A stretch of DNA of 47,356 nucleotides. Source: a virus. The position numbers and the translations under genes were made by a program. Below, one piece after another: positions 31,998 through 39,466 of this stretch. Where the stretch lies: positions 1 through 47,356 of the IMG/VR virus record IMGVR_UViG_3300021960_000129, one strand, 5' to 3'. Numbering within the stretch: the stretch's first letter is position 1; each line of letters opens with the position of its first letter. The notes under the pieces were generated by a model. The model saw only the letters and a list, made by a program, of their open reading frames with translations. It searched no databases and had not been told where the DNA came from.

Positions 31998-33218
31998 TTA
32001 ACGGCCTTTATCCCAGCCTTTTAAAACATCCGGCGAAAAGTTGTTGTAAGAAAATTCCATCCTATCAACAATCTTTAACGCATCACCACCAATTTTATCA
32101 ATAGCCACATAACCTTCAGGTCCTGTGGTAGCATAACCTTTGTTTGTTTTAACAAAAGTATTAACAGAAGATAATTTATTAAGTTTATTTATAAGGATTA
32201 GCTTTGCTAAAACTAATTCTTTTTGTAAATCAAATAACAATTTTAAATTATTTTTGTTTTTTGGTGTGAAAAAATCAAGAAGTGCATTTAGTTTTGCCTG
32301 CTGAGCTCCCTTACCTCTTTCAGTTTTTCTTGAATCAATTTCTTTTTGATACTTTTTTGAAATCCAGGTGATGAGACTAGATACATGTCTTGTTGTATTT
32401 CCGATGACAGTTCCTGCTCTGACATAGGTATTGTTATGGGTTTCAATGTGCTGGGCAAGCGTCGGATTCGCTTCAATTGTCCGAAGAGTTGTCCCAGAAA
32501 TTTTGTTGAATATTTTACCAGCATTTGAAAGATGTGCATTTACAGCTCCAGTTTCTTTTTTTGTCATTGTATATTTTGAAAGGTCTCTTAACATTGCATC
32601 TTGTGACCAAACAGTTTTCGATTTAAACTTGGAAATATCTACTCCATAAGATGCCGACATCGTTTCGAATGATGAGCCTTTGTATGTAGTGTGCCAGACA
32701 ATCCCCAGTTTCGCTGATGTGATATTCTTCGCCGTTCTGCTATTGCTTGGAACGGCATAAACAATAGTATTGGGATGAAATGTAACATAGGATTCTCCTT
32801 TAATCTTTTTAGTTTTAACGTCACCAGGTCCGTATAAAAAATCACCTTGAATAACACCTTTAATGCCTATTGTAGGCAATTCTTTAAGAGCAAGTTTTAA
32901 CTTACTAGCAAGATCACCAGAAGTATCAGCGTCAACATCCGCAGCAGTCTTATATACTTTAGGGTTCTTGTTAAAGATACCCTTCTTTGCCACAAAAAAC
33001 TTTCCATCACTAGGGTCAGTACCAGCAAAAATAGCAGGAGCACCGTCCCACTTAACAGAAACATTTCCATCGTGTTCCCCTTTTAACATATCTCGTACGG
33101 ATCTTAAAGCCAAAATACTTTCTCGTGCACCATTTACACCACCATATATGATAGCATCTTCAATGTGCGTCATATGAGTATTCTTTTGTTCTGTTAATGT
33201 TTCTCTGAACGTTTTCAT
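31998..33218 (-). CDS. Ligase-like nucleotidyltransferase (DUF6267-type) with CTS-like start
   Basis: 406 aa. It begins MKTFRETLTEQKN, a CTS-like peptide. VSVKWDGAPAIF puts K56 in a KxDG motif; FFVAKKGIFN (74-83) follows as the motif often written RxG; QGDFLYG (124-130), TFHPNTIVYAVP (146-157) and LGIVWH (171-176) resemble motifs III, IIIa and IV of DNA/RNA ligases. Together these suggest a covalent-nucleotidyl enzyme that joins or caps RNA or DNA ends. Motif V is not obvious. I recall DUF6267 as the family name but cannot check it. Confidence 0.65.
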   Translation of the reverse strand: MKTFRETLTEQKNTHMTHIEDAIIYGGVNGARESILALRSVRDMLKGEHDGNVSVKWDGAPAIFAGTDPSDGKFFVAKKGIFNKNPKVYKTAADVDADTSGDLASKLKLALKELPTIGIKGVIQGDFLYGPGDVKTKKIKGESYVTFHPNTIVYAVPSNSRTAKNITSAKLGIVWHTTYKGSSFETMSASYGVDISKFKSKTVWSQDAMLRDLSKYTMTKKETGAVNAHLSNAGKIFNKISGTTLRTIEANPTLAQHIETHNNTYVRAGTVIGNTTRHVSSLITWISKKYQKEIDSRKTERGKGAQQAKLNALLDFFTPKNKNNLKLLFDLQKELVLAKLILINKLNKLSSVNTFVKTNKGYATTGPEGYVAIDKIGGDALKIVDRMEFSYNNFSPDVLKGWDKGR

Positions 33219-33223
33219 ATTTT

Positions 33224-33952
33224 TTACCTATCAACTCCGTCTATGATAATCAAATCAAAGATTGCGCCAATCTCTGATGTAGCTCCAGCTTTAGCACGAA
33301 CTTCAATGTCTGTTTTCTCTGTAAACTTTATTGGAACAGGATAATCATAATTAACTGATGCAGCAAATGTTCCCCATAAACCTTTTGTATTCCAAGCACT
33401 TTCTTCACTTTTTCTTGTTCTAATTTGAAACTGGGCTTCTTGATTTTTAGATAAGGAACCCTGAAACTTGATAAGATATGCTGTCTTATTTGCAGGAACG
33501 GTATAGACAGCCATAAGAGTTTGACCTTCATTTGCAGCAATACGAGCAACATCTGAGGAAGAAATAGATGCAGTAATATTACCTGCATTGATTTCACCTG
33601 TGCCAGCACTTGCTACTCTCATTCTAAATACACGAATGAATGTTGCAGTAGTTGTTACTGCTGACTGCCCATTCATAGTTACAGTTTCTGTTTTTTCTAT
33701 ATAATTTGCATCCAGACCTTGAATTTCTACAGTACGAGCACCAGTTCCTGCAGAAGTATCTGCTGTAGATGCAGAAACTATAGAAACAACTGCAGCCGAT
33801 GATGGCAAGTTATTTGTTCCAAGGTCTGTAACAGTTTCATATGAAGTACCAACTGCGGAGTTGTAACCAAATTTATTAACATGACTAGTGTCTTTTACAC
33901 GTCCAGCCGAAATTTGAATAAAGTGTTCTGGGGAAAGATACATTGAAGCCAT
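33224..33952 (-). CDS. Virion structural protein, beta-rich
   Basis: 242 aa, Ser/Thr/Ala-rich with alternating strands and few charges (TVTDLGTNNLPSSAAVVSIV; MNGQSAVTTTATFIRVFRMR). It lacks a signal peptide. Composition and position match small particle proteins of T4-like cyanophages, such as decoration or fibre proteins. The exact role is not visible. Confidence 0.65.
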   Translation of the reverse strand: MASMYLSPEHFIQISAGRVKDTSHVNKFGYNSAVGTSYETVTDLGTNNLPSSAAVVSIVSASTADTSAGTGARTVEIQGLDANYIEKTETVTMNGQSAVTTTATFIRVFRMRVASAGTGEINAGNITASISSSDVARIAANEGQTLMAVYTVPANKTAYLIKFQGSLSKNQEAQFQIRTRKSEESAWNTKGLWGTFAASVNYDYPVPIKFTEKTDIEVRAKAGATSEIGAIFDLIIIDGVDR

Positions 33953-33963
33953 TGTAATTCTCC

Positions 33964-34710
33964 TTAAAAAGTGATCTGTGATCTTGATTTAGATGGTTTA
34001 TCTGTCACAACAATTCTACCTTTACTATCACCACGTGAAGGAGATTTACCATATACAGTTGGAATGCCTGCTCTATCTTTTTTAGTGGGATCAAATGTCT
34101 GATCTTCTCTACGTGCTCTTAGTCTAAAGAACAAGTCTTTTGAGTTTGCATATTTCTTAGCATCAGAAATTTTACCATTCAGTGTTAGAATATTTTTCTT
34201 CTTGTCAAAACTAGATACAACATCCATAGGGCCGATATACATGTAATGAATTGGTCCTCCCATGGAAGTATTACCGATTACAAGTAGGTTCTTATCTTTG
34301 TCATTGAGTTTTGCAAATAGGTCTGGTACCTTATCACCAGGTTTTAAACTCTTTTTATGATGAGCCAAAGCTGCTTTCATAAAATTCATACCAATACCTG
34401 GTATCACAAGCTCCATGCCTGCAAGTCCGCCACCAGCAAGAGATGGTGCAGAATTACCTTTCATTGAAAGATTATATTTTTTATTCTTAGCTGTTGTAAT
34501 AATAACATCTGTATATGGTTCGGTATTTGCTTTACTTCTTCCAGTAAATTTTTCTGCCTTTACGATATCACGCACAGTCATATCTTTTGTTTTAACAGTA
34601 ATACCTTTTTTAGCAAGTTTAAAAGCATCATTGATAGCTTTTACAAATCCATTTTCTTGGCGTTCGGCTCCTGCTCCAGCCTCACGTAAATATGTGGTAA
34701 ACTTAATCAT
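33964..34710 (-). CDS. Packaged-type protein, possibly a nuclease, with CTS-like start
   Basis: 248 aa. MIKFTTYLREAGAG resembles the T4 capsid-targeting sequence with an E-A cleavage point. TDVIITTAKNKKYNLSMKG has the order of a PD-(D/E)xK-type core (Asp, then S-x-K) followed by a glycine-rich loop, so a nuclease is possible but weakly supported. A late promoter at 34740-34747 lies 30 bases before the start. Confidence 0.6.
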   Translation of the reverse strand: MIKFTTYLREAGAGAERQENGFVKAINDAFKLAKKGITVKTKDMTVRDIVKAEKFTGRSKANTEPYTDVIITTAKNKKYNLSMKGNSAPSLAGGGLAGMELVIPGIGMNFMKAALAHHKKSLKPGDKVPDLFAKLNDKDKNLLVIGNTSMGGPIHYMYIGPMDVVSSFDKKKNILTLNGKISDAKKYANSKDLFFRLRARREDQTFDPTKKDRAGIPTVYGKSPSRGDSKGRIVVTDKPSKSRSQITF

Positions 34711-34739
34711 CGATGCACTCTTTTATTGTTTGTTTACAC

Positions 34740-34747
34740 TATTTATA
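34740..34747 (-). promoter_or_regulatory. T4-type late promoter box
   Basis: TATAAATA on the minus strand, 30 bases before the start at 34710. It begins in the U-tract of the terminator 34746-34775. Confidence 0.75.
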
Positions 34748-34775
34748 TAAAAATAAAAGGGAGCCTAAGCCCCCT
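34746..34775 (-). terminator. Intrinsic terminator overlapping a stop codon and a late promoter
   Basis: AGGGGGC, loop TTAG, GCTCCCT (one G-U pair) then TTTATTTTTA on the minus strand. The TAG in the loop is the stop codon of the 65-aa gene. It ends the DUF932 transcript. Confidence 0.8.
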
Positions 34776-34962
34776 CTTTTTGTTCTATGTAAACTTTTTT
34801 ACCTCGTGTTACAACTTCATATTGGTATTTTTCATAGCCTGAATCAGTTAAGTCTCGATTAAGGGATCCGATCCAACCAATTACTTCTAATGCCTCTCCA
34901 TCCGAGTCAAGGATCCCCACTAGATGAGGATCCTCCTTGTCATTCACTAGTTTCATTCTCAC
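34765..34962 (-). CDS. Hypothetical 65-aa protein
   Basis: Beta-rich small protein (PHLVGILDSDGEALEVIGWI, YQYEVVTRGKKVYIEQKEG). Its stop codon is in the terminator loop. It overlaps the upstream 45-aa gene by 23 bases. Last gene of the transcript from promoter 36069-36097. Confidence 0.65.
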   Translation of the reverse strand: MRMKLVNDKEDPHLVGILDSDGEALEVIGWIGSLNRDLTDSGYEKYQYEVVTRGKKVYIEQKEGA

Positions 34963-35077
34963 GTTCCTCTTTTAACTTTCTCAATATATATTCATGATAG
35001 TGCTCATAGGGTTGGGCCGAGTCCTTAAAAAAGAACTCAAAGAACTCGATCCAATCTTGATTAATATCATGCCGCAT
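34940..35077 (-). CDS. Hypothetical 45-aa protein
   Basis: Frame from ATG 35077 to TGA 34940 (MRHDINQDWIEFFEFFFKDS...). It overlaps both neighbours (11 and 23 bases). Aromatic-rich amphipathic helix then an acidic-basic tail (LRKLKEERENETSE). Function unknown. Confidence 0.6.
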   Translation of the reverse strand: MRHDINQDWIEFFEFFFKDSAQPYEHYHEYILRKLKEERENETSE

Positions 35078-36035
35078 TTGCAAATTCAACTGCTTTCTCA
35101 GCCGCTTTTACTTTACGCAACTGGTTAGAACCGAACCACTGATTAAACAAACGGGAGTCAGCAGACCGACCCTGTACGTGATCTGTCATATATGTGACAG
35201 AATTAAATGCCTGCCACCAGGATCCTTCACCATATTCTGCACCTGGTTGTGAGTCCAAAACATCGAGTGCTTGTTTTGCTGGACGAGAAAGATTTTCAGC
35301 TGTAACAACTTCTTGTTTCTCTCCAGTAGACAATGGGAACACTTCGTTGTAGTAGTTTAACAGGGACTCAACAGTAAAGCGTTTCGAGCCGAGGTATTGT
35401 GCCATGTCTTTGTATGTAGCAAATTTCTCGTGAGCTAGACCCAAAGTTTCTTTTACACTATCTGGGTTAAATTCGGTACGGTGACCAACTTTAACAGCAC
35501 GCTGTGCATCTCGGTTAATAGCAAAAGTGAGTGTGTTGTTACATACAACACGGATAGGTGTGAACCGTACATCGATTGCCTTACCATACTGATGAGGGTT
35601 AGAAAACAACATATATGAGTCAACTTGGTCACCACCAAATACATCAAAGGATTCTTTGATTTTTGCTAGGGCCCAAACATACTTGCCATCTTTCAAAGAA
35701 CCTGCTGTATGCATTTCCATATCTCCAGCAAGTACAAACTCATTGAAAAATTCGAATGCTGTTTCATTCTGGCATGGGTGCCAGTCTTTACCCACATTAG
35801 TAAGAATTGAACCATCTGTAGAACGGACAAGAGATTTTTGTCCGGTAGGGATTTTTTCACCTTGGTGATCAATGTATGATTCAACCTCTTCAACAGTCCA
35901 ATCAACACCTGCTTTTTCCATCATCATACGAGGGGTGAGTTCGTTGGACACTTTTGTGCCCAGACCATGCCAAGGTAGATCACCTGCATAGGCCATTTGA
36001 GCTTCACCGTTGATAATTTCTAGTTCGTGTGCCAT
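35067..36035 (-). CDS. DUF932 protein
   Basis: 322 aa from ATG 36035 (MAHELEIINGEAQMAYAGDL), which has GAGGAAC before it; the longer frame to 36080 would run into the promoter. GDLPWHGLGTKV, then a central CNNTLTFAI and a C-terminal TYMTDHVQGR are typical of the DUF932 phage/plasmid family, whose function is unknown though it is common in T4-like phages. First gene after promoter 36069-36097. Confidence 0.85.
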   Translation of the reverse strand: MAHELEIINGEAQMAYAGDLPWHGLGTKVSNELTPRMMMEKAGVDWTVEEVESYIDHQGEKIPTGQKSLVRSTDGSILTNVGKDWHPCQNETAFEFFNEFVLAGDMEMHTAGSLKDGKYVWALAKIKESFDVFGGDQVDSYMLFSNPHQYGKAIDVRFTPIRVVCNNTLTFAINRDAQRAVKVGHRTEFNPDSVKETLGLAHEKFATYKDMAQYLGSKRFTVESLLNYYNEVFPLSTGEKQEVVTAENLSRPAKQALDVLDSQPGAEYGEGSWWQAFNSVTYMTDHVQGRSADSRLFNQWFGSNQLRKVKAAEKAVEFANAA

Positions 36036-36068
36036 TATATAGTTCCTCTTTTTTGATCTGATGTGTTT

Positions 36069-36097
36069 ATTATAACACATTTTAAAACAGTTGTAAA
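36069..36097 (-). promoter_or_regulatory. Sigma70-type early promoter for DUF932
   Basis: TTAGGGG TTTACA, 17 bp, TATAAT on the minus strand. The AT-rich element that usually lies between promoter and palindrome is present (TTTTAAAAAATGCAC) but the palindrome itself is absent. Confidence 0.88.
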
Positions 36098-36122
36098 CCC
36101 CTAAAGTGCATTTTTTAAAACT

Positions 36123-36527
36123 TTATGCGTACTCCTTGAAGGTTACGATTGATTTGAGTTTCTTGACTAGGTTACGACCATAGTCAGTAAACAAGATGCC
36201 TTTATTCCACACCCAATGTTCTACACACTGGTCATTGTAGAACTTTTCGTTCTGGGTCATCCACCGCAGAGCGGTCTCACGATCACCAGCACCAAGAGCA
36301 ATATGCTGGTTGATATCGTACTTAAAGTCCTTGACGCATTCGTCTGCTATCCGACGTTCCTGAAGTTCGCTATACTCGAACTCTTCGATCAGAGAATCCC
36401 AGATGCTCTGCTTTTCTTCGTCAGTGGAAGCATTCCACTGGTTCCACCAGTATTCTCCCGGACGGGAACCACGAGCATCTTTGTGAAGGTCGGAAATGGT
36501 GTTCTCATCGAAAGTGTAAACAGTCAT
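36123..36527 (-). CDS. Hypothetical acidic protein
   Basis: 134 aa, Trp- and Glu-rich (GEYWWNQWNASTDEEKQSIW, TALRWMTQNEKFYNDQ). It is the only gene downstream of promoter 36551-36579 before the next promoter. Family not recognised. Confidence 0.7.
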   Translation of the reverse strand: MTVYTFDENTISDLHKDARGSRPGEYWWNQWNASTDEEKQSIWDSLIEEFEYSELQERRIADECVKDFKYDINQHIALGAGDRETALRWMTQNEKFYNDQCVEHWVWNKGILFTDYGRNLVKKLKSIVTFKEYA

Positions 36528-36550
36528 ATTTTTCTCCTTTTGACTCTGTT

Positions 36551-36579
36551 ACTATACCACATGTAGGCATAGATGTAAA
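36551..36579 (-). promoter_or_regulatory. Sigma70-type early promoter (left arm of a divergent pair)
   Basis: AGGTG TTTACA, 17 bp, TATAGT on the minus strand. Palindrome copy D is 35 bp upstream of the -35 box and 2 bp from the plus-strand -35 box at 36635. Confidence 0.85.
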
Positions 36580-36614
36580 CACCTTTTAAAACTTTTTTCG
36601 AAAAAAGGTGTTTG

Positions 36615-36632
36615 TGTAACATTTATGTAACA
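36615..36632. promoter_or_regulatory. 18-bp palindromic operator-like site, copy D
   Basis: TGTAACATTTATGTAACA, shared by a minus-strand promoter (35 bp away) and a plus-strand promoter (2 bp away). Confidence 0.82.
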
Positions 36633-36634
36633 GG

Positions 36635-36663
36635 TTTACACTTAGCCAAATACGTGTTATAAT
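36635..36663 (+). promoter_or_regulatory. Sigma70-type promoter, plus strand
   Basis: TTTACA, 17 bp, TATAAT, then a short leader with GAGGGAAG before the mini-gene. Confidence 0.88.
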
Positions 36664-36691
36664 ATATAAACACACTATGAGGGAAGAAGAT

Positions 36692-36778
36692 ATGCCTTTA
36701 TGCTTTGGACATGACCCCTGCGACGATTGCATTCACTGGCTAAAGTGGATCAACGAACAGTGGCGTAGAAATCCTTAG
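36692..36778 (+). CDS. 28-aa plus-strand mini-protein with three cysteines
   Basis: MPLCFGHDPCDDCIHWLKWI and onward, ending WRRNP. Cys 4, 10 and 13 plus His 7 and His 15 could bind one metal ion. An in-frame ATG at 36677 would leave only about 7 bases of leader, whereas the ATG at 36692 has AGGGAAG before it, so it is preferred. It has a strong dedicated promoter and overlaps the minus-strand gene tail-to-tail by 4 bases, as at 19075-19078. Confidence 0.65.
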   Translation: MPLCFGHDPCDDCIHWLKWINEQWRRNP

Positions 36779-37242
36779 TCGGAAACACAACCAACTATGT
36801 GTATGCGGTTGTGTTTTGAACCATTCATTGCTGAGTGGTATTTTCGAGTATCTACTCTATAGACACTACCCGCTTCCAGATGCATCGCCTCGTTCTCTAC
36901 GATCATGATGCAACCAGGGTCTGTCTGTATGGGAATGTGTATTCTCGGTAATCTATCTCGATGCCAACTGAGACACGTCTTCGGATTACTGACAAAGATC
37001 CGTGTCCTATGCATATTGTATTTGTTGATATAATGGTTTATAAGAGGGTAGGCAAATACAGGATATATGAAATCAGTTTCCTTCATATATGTGCCTTTAC
37101 CAATACCATCTCTCCAAGAGCCATTGTGTTTGTCAGACTGCAAACCGACTTGTAAAGAGTCACGAGAGGATAATATCTCGTGACATTCTTCTCTGAGTCC
37201 ATTTAAATCTACACTGTTCGAGATTTTACGAAAAGGCATCAT
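36775..37242 (-). CDS. Aspartyl/asparaginyl beta-hydroxylase-like 2OG oxygenase
   Basis: 155 aa. H94-x-D96 (LSWHRDRLPRIHIPIQT), H136 (KYHSAMN) and R146 (RIHIVG) are the expected iron and 2-oxoglutarate residues, and GSVYRVDTRKYHS is typical of this branch. It acts on protein or small-molecule side chains; the substrate is unknown. Fourth oxygenase-like gene in the window. Starts in an ATGA overlap with the 33-aa gene. Confidence 0.8.
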   Translation of the reverse strand: MMPFRKISNSVDLNGLREECHEILSSRDSLQVGLQSDKHNGSWRDGIGKGTYMKETDFIYPVFAYPLINHYINKYNMHRTRIFVSNPKTCLSWHRDRLPRIHIPIQTDPGCIMIVENEAMHLEAGSVYRVDTRKYHSAMNGSKHNRIHIVGCVSD

Positions 37243-37340
37243 CTTTTATCTTCTAACCTTTTACCACCAAGGTAATTTACAGGTGGTGATACATTTATTT
37301 TCAAAACTTTTATTAGCCAAGTGTTAAATCGTTCTAACAT
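37239..37340 (-). CDS. Hypothetical 33-aa protein
   Basis: MLERFNTWLIKVLKINVSPP... from ATG 37340, the first gene after promoter 37369-37397, with AGAGGTACCT before it. It may be a leader peptide or membrane-associated helix; the evidence is position and composition only. Confidence 0.5.
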   Translation of the reverse strand: MLERFNTWLIKVLKINVSPPVNYLGGKRLEDKR

Positions 37341-37368
37341 AGGTACCTCTGTTTTTACATTACTATAT

Positions 37369-37397
37369 ATTATAACATAAAATCACGCATGTGTAAA
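37369..37397 (-). promoter_or_regulatory. Sigma70-type early promoter
   Basis: TTAGATG TTTACA, 17 bp, TATAAT on the minus strand. It is 3 bases downstream of the coiled-coil membrane gene and drives the genes at 37340-36775. No palindrome. Confidence 0.85.
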
Positions 37398-37400
37398 CAT

Positions 37401-37955
37401 CTAATCTGCTAATGGATTGTCAAGTGCCTCTTGTAGTATCTCTTTTAAATCTCTTTCGAGCAATCTCATCTTCTCATCAATACGAGTTTCAGTTGCTCTC
37501 ATGGTATCACGAACATCTTTCTCGTTTATTCTGCTATTGGCTTCTACCTCACGAATGGATGCGGTGACATCTTTCTGCAAAGAGTTCATCTCATTACGCA
37601 CACCTTCAAGAGTTGTTTCGATGCCATTCTGAGATTCCTTGATACGGTTCTCTGCCACGTCAACCTTCGCCTCGATCTTATCCACTAGGTCTTCCATTGC
37701 CATCACATCGGATCTCAAGTCGTTCTTGATATCTCTTGTGTAGTCGATTGCTTCACCAAGCTTTGTTTCAATCACGTCGTTACGTGCCGCAATTGCTTGC
37801 GTGTCTATGTTGGCTATGATTTCTTTCATATCCATATAGTCTTTGTAAAATTCAAAACCACCCCATAGTCCACCGCCAAGTGTACCGAGCAATGGAATCA
37901 GAAGCAGCAGCTTTGAGCCACCTACTTTGATTCCTTCATATTCGATCTCTGCCAT
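37401..37955 (-). CDS. Membrane-anchored coiled-coil protein
   Basis: 184 aa. A transmembrane segment with glycine motif (LLLLIPLLGTLGGGLWGG, about 15-35) is followed by a long Glu/Lys/Arg-rich coiled coil to the C-terminus. No signal cleavage site. It could be a spanin-like, holin-linked or structural protein; no family recognised. Confidence 0.65.
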   Translation of the reverse strand: MAEIEYEGIKVGGSKLLLLIPLLGTLGGGLWGGFEFYKDYMDMKEIIANIDTQAIAARNDVIETKLGEAIDYTRDIKNDLRSDVMAMEDLVDKIEAKVDVAENRIKESQNGIETTLEGVRNEMNSLQKDVTASIREVEANSRINEKDVRDTMRATETRIDEKMRLLERDLKEILQEALDNPLAD

Positions 37956-38255
37956 CTAACAACCTTTCCCACCTAATGTATAAATTCTATTTCTGCCCCA
38001 GCACTTATTCAATGGCTTGATTACATTATTTGGTAATGCTTGACCAGGGTATCTGTAATGGGGATATTTCTTTACGAAATCTGCGAGTTCTTTCTTTTCT
38101 ATATGACCTTTTGCTTGTAATAGTTCTGCTTGGCAAGCCGCAAGAGAGTTCCAATCAAGTTGCTCTCCTGCGACTACCTCTTGTTGTTTAACGCAATATT
38201 TTGTTATTTCATTAGACTTCATGTCAATCAGAACTTCTAATAATGTGTCAATCAT
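37956..38255 (-). CDS. Hypothetical protein
   Basis: 99 aa with three Cys and a C-terminal NKCWGRNRIYTLGGKGC; the middle is helical (QAELLQAKGHIEKKELADFV). It starts 11 bases after the EF-hand gene ends and stops one base before the coiled-coil gene. Family not recognised. Confidence 0.6.
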   Translation of the reverse strand: MIDTLLEVLIDMKSNEITKYCVKQQEVVAGEQLDWNSLAACQAELLQAKGHIEKKELADFVKKYPHYRYPGQALPNNVIKPLNKCWGRNRIYTLGGKGC

Positions 38256-38266
38256 ATTACCTCACT

Positions 38267-38590
38267 TTACTTTTTCTTTGCGTATGCCTGCCCACCAAAG
38301 AATGCGGCTACGATTGCTGCAACCGACACAAAGTATGTCGCTGCCATATCGCCTAGGATCTTACCTGCTTGGTCTAGACCAATCCACATTGCCAAGACAA
38401 CAGCAAACGGATAGAGCAACAAACCAGCCAAGGCGAACCAAGTCATGTTACGTTGTGCATCTCTCATTGCATCTGCATCTTCGAGTTCTTTACGTTTAAA
38501 CTCTAGGTACATTGCCTCTTCTTCGGCACTTACTTTTCCGTCACCGTTACTATCGGCTGGGTGATAAGCTTTTACTTCTTCTTCAGACAT
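38267..38590 (-). CDS. EF-hand membrane protein
   Basis: 107 aa. DSNGDGKVSAEE (13-24) is a canonical EF-hand loop. It is followed by a charged helix and two transmembrane segments (WFALAGLLLYPFAVVLAMWI; YFVSVAAIVAAFFGG). Calcium sensing by a small membrane protein is suggested. Similar proteins are known from T4-like marine phages; the function, possibly a holin partner, is inferred. Confidence 0.75.
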   Translation of the reverse strand: MSEEEVKAYHPADSNGDGKVSAEEEAMYLEFKRKELEDADAMRDAQRNMTWFALAGLLLYPFAVVLAMWIGLDQAGKILGDMAATYFVSVAAIVAAFFGGQAYAKKK

Positions 38591-38743
38591 CTATTGTTTT
38601 TTCCAAATTGTAAATGCACCCCAAGCAATCATTGCATAGGCTACAAGTGAAATCGGCATGAGTATCATTGCTACTCCGCCAGCGATAAGAACCATACCGT
38701 CATATGACGTTCGCTCCTTAAGTCTACCTTTTATCCAGTTCAT
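38591..38743 (-). CDS. Hypothetical 50-aa membrane protein
   Basis: MNWIKGRLKERTSYDGMVLI... has one or two hydrophobic segments (LIAGGVAMILMPISLVAYA and AMIAWGAFTIW) and a positively charged end. Holin-like in size and plan. It overlaps the upstream gene by 20 bases. Its stop abuts the start of the EF-hand gene (38590). Confidence 0.65.
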   Translation of the reverse strand: MNWIKGRLKERTSYDGMVLIAGGVAMILMPISLVAYAMIAWGAFTIWKKQ

Positions 38744-39002
38744 CGATTCTGTCCTCCAGTTCATCTATTTTTCTGGTTATTTTTGGATATTTTTTCCGCC
38801 AAGCATCAGGTGGTTCTTGTAGCCAAGTCCACCCCCACCTGTTAACAAGATGATCTAGTAACTGGTCAAACTTTGAGTAACCCCAAATCCCAGCCCTTGT
38901 TTCTTTAAACCATGCGAGAAATGCCGCACCGAGTAAAGCACCAGCGATAGCCGTCCAAATCCATAGCGTATCGCCAAACATTCTTTCTAACATTTCCATC
39001 AT
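38724..39002 (-). CDS. Hypothetical membrane protein
   Basis: 92 aa. One transmembrane helix (WIWTAIAGALLGAAFLAWF) is followed by a Trp-rich region and a C-terminal charged heptad (ITRKIDELEDRIDELDKR). It overlaps the nuclease gene by 4 bases. The start could be the second Met. Family not recognised. Confidence 0.6.
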   Translation of the reverse strand: MMEMLERMFGDTLWIWTAIAGALLGAAFLAWFKETRAGIWGYSKFDQLLDHLVNRWGWTWLQEPPDAWRKKYPKITRKIDELEDRIDELDKR

Positions 39003-39466
39003 TTCATTAGTTCCTCTGCAGCATCAACATCTGCTTGTGCCACAACACCCTCTGCTAATAGTTTTACCCTATTACTCAGATGTTGCTGCTCTAGTTCTTC
39101 TTTAGAACCACCCCAGTAACCAACAGCATGACCTTCTTCAATCATTATCTGTGTTACTGTTTTATCACCTACTTGGAAATCTCCTAATACTCTACCAAAC
39201 TTGCCTTTCATATCCTCGCCTTTTTTATCTTCATGAGTAATAAGAATGCATTCACCTTCTAAAATTTCTTTCAGTCTGTTTTTAGCAGCAGTGCCAAAAA
39301 CTTTTTCTACCTTATTAGATGTACGTGATTCGGGTGTATCAATACCCATAATCCGTACACGTTCGTTTGTAAGTGTTATACCAAAACCAAGGTTGATATC
39401 TACATCGCAAGTATCACCGTCAACTACTTTTATAAGTGTTGCTTCGTAAAGATTAGTGTCGCCCAT
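38999..39466 (-). CDS. Staphylococcal-nuclease (SNase)-like thermonuclease
   Basis: 155 aa. IKVVDGDTCDVDI, VRIMGIDTPES and the later KFGRVLGDFQVG have the SNase order: first Asp pair, then R...D..E and a third catalytic region. The size equals a bare nuclease domain. It cleaves DNA or RNA with calcium. There is no signal peptide, so export or a role in degrading host nucleic acid remains open. It touches the lipase gene. Confidence 0.85.
   Translation of the reverse strand: MGDTNLYEATLIKVVDGDTCDVDINLGFGITLTNERVRIMGIDTPESRTSNKVEKVFGTAAKNRLKEILEGECILITHEDKKGEDMKGKFGRVLGDFQVGDKTVTQIMIEEGHAVGYWGGSKEELEQQHLSNRVKLLAEGVVAQADVDAAEELMK

Noticed and set aside
19867-32200. TATAAATA on the minus strand inside rnh (about 19867) and inside the ligase-like gene (about 32187)
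   Set aside because: Both are about 100-200 bases from the next start and inside coding sequence, so expected by chance in AT-rich DNA.
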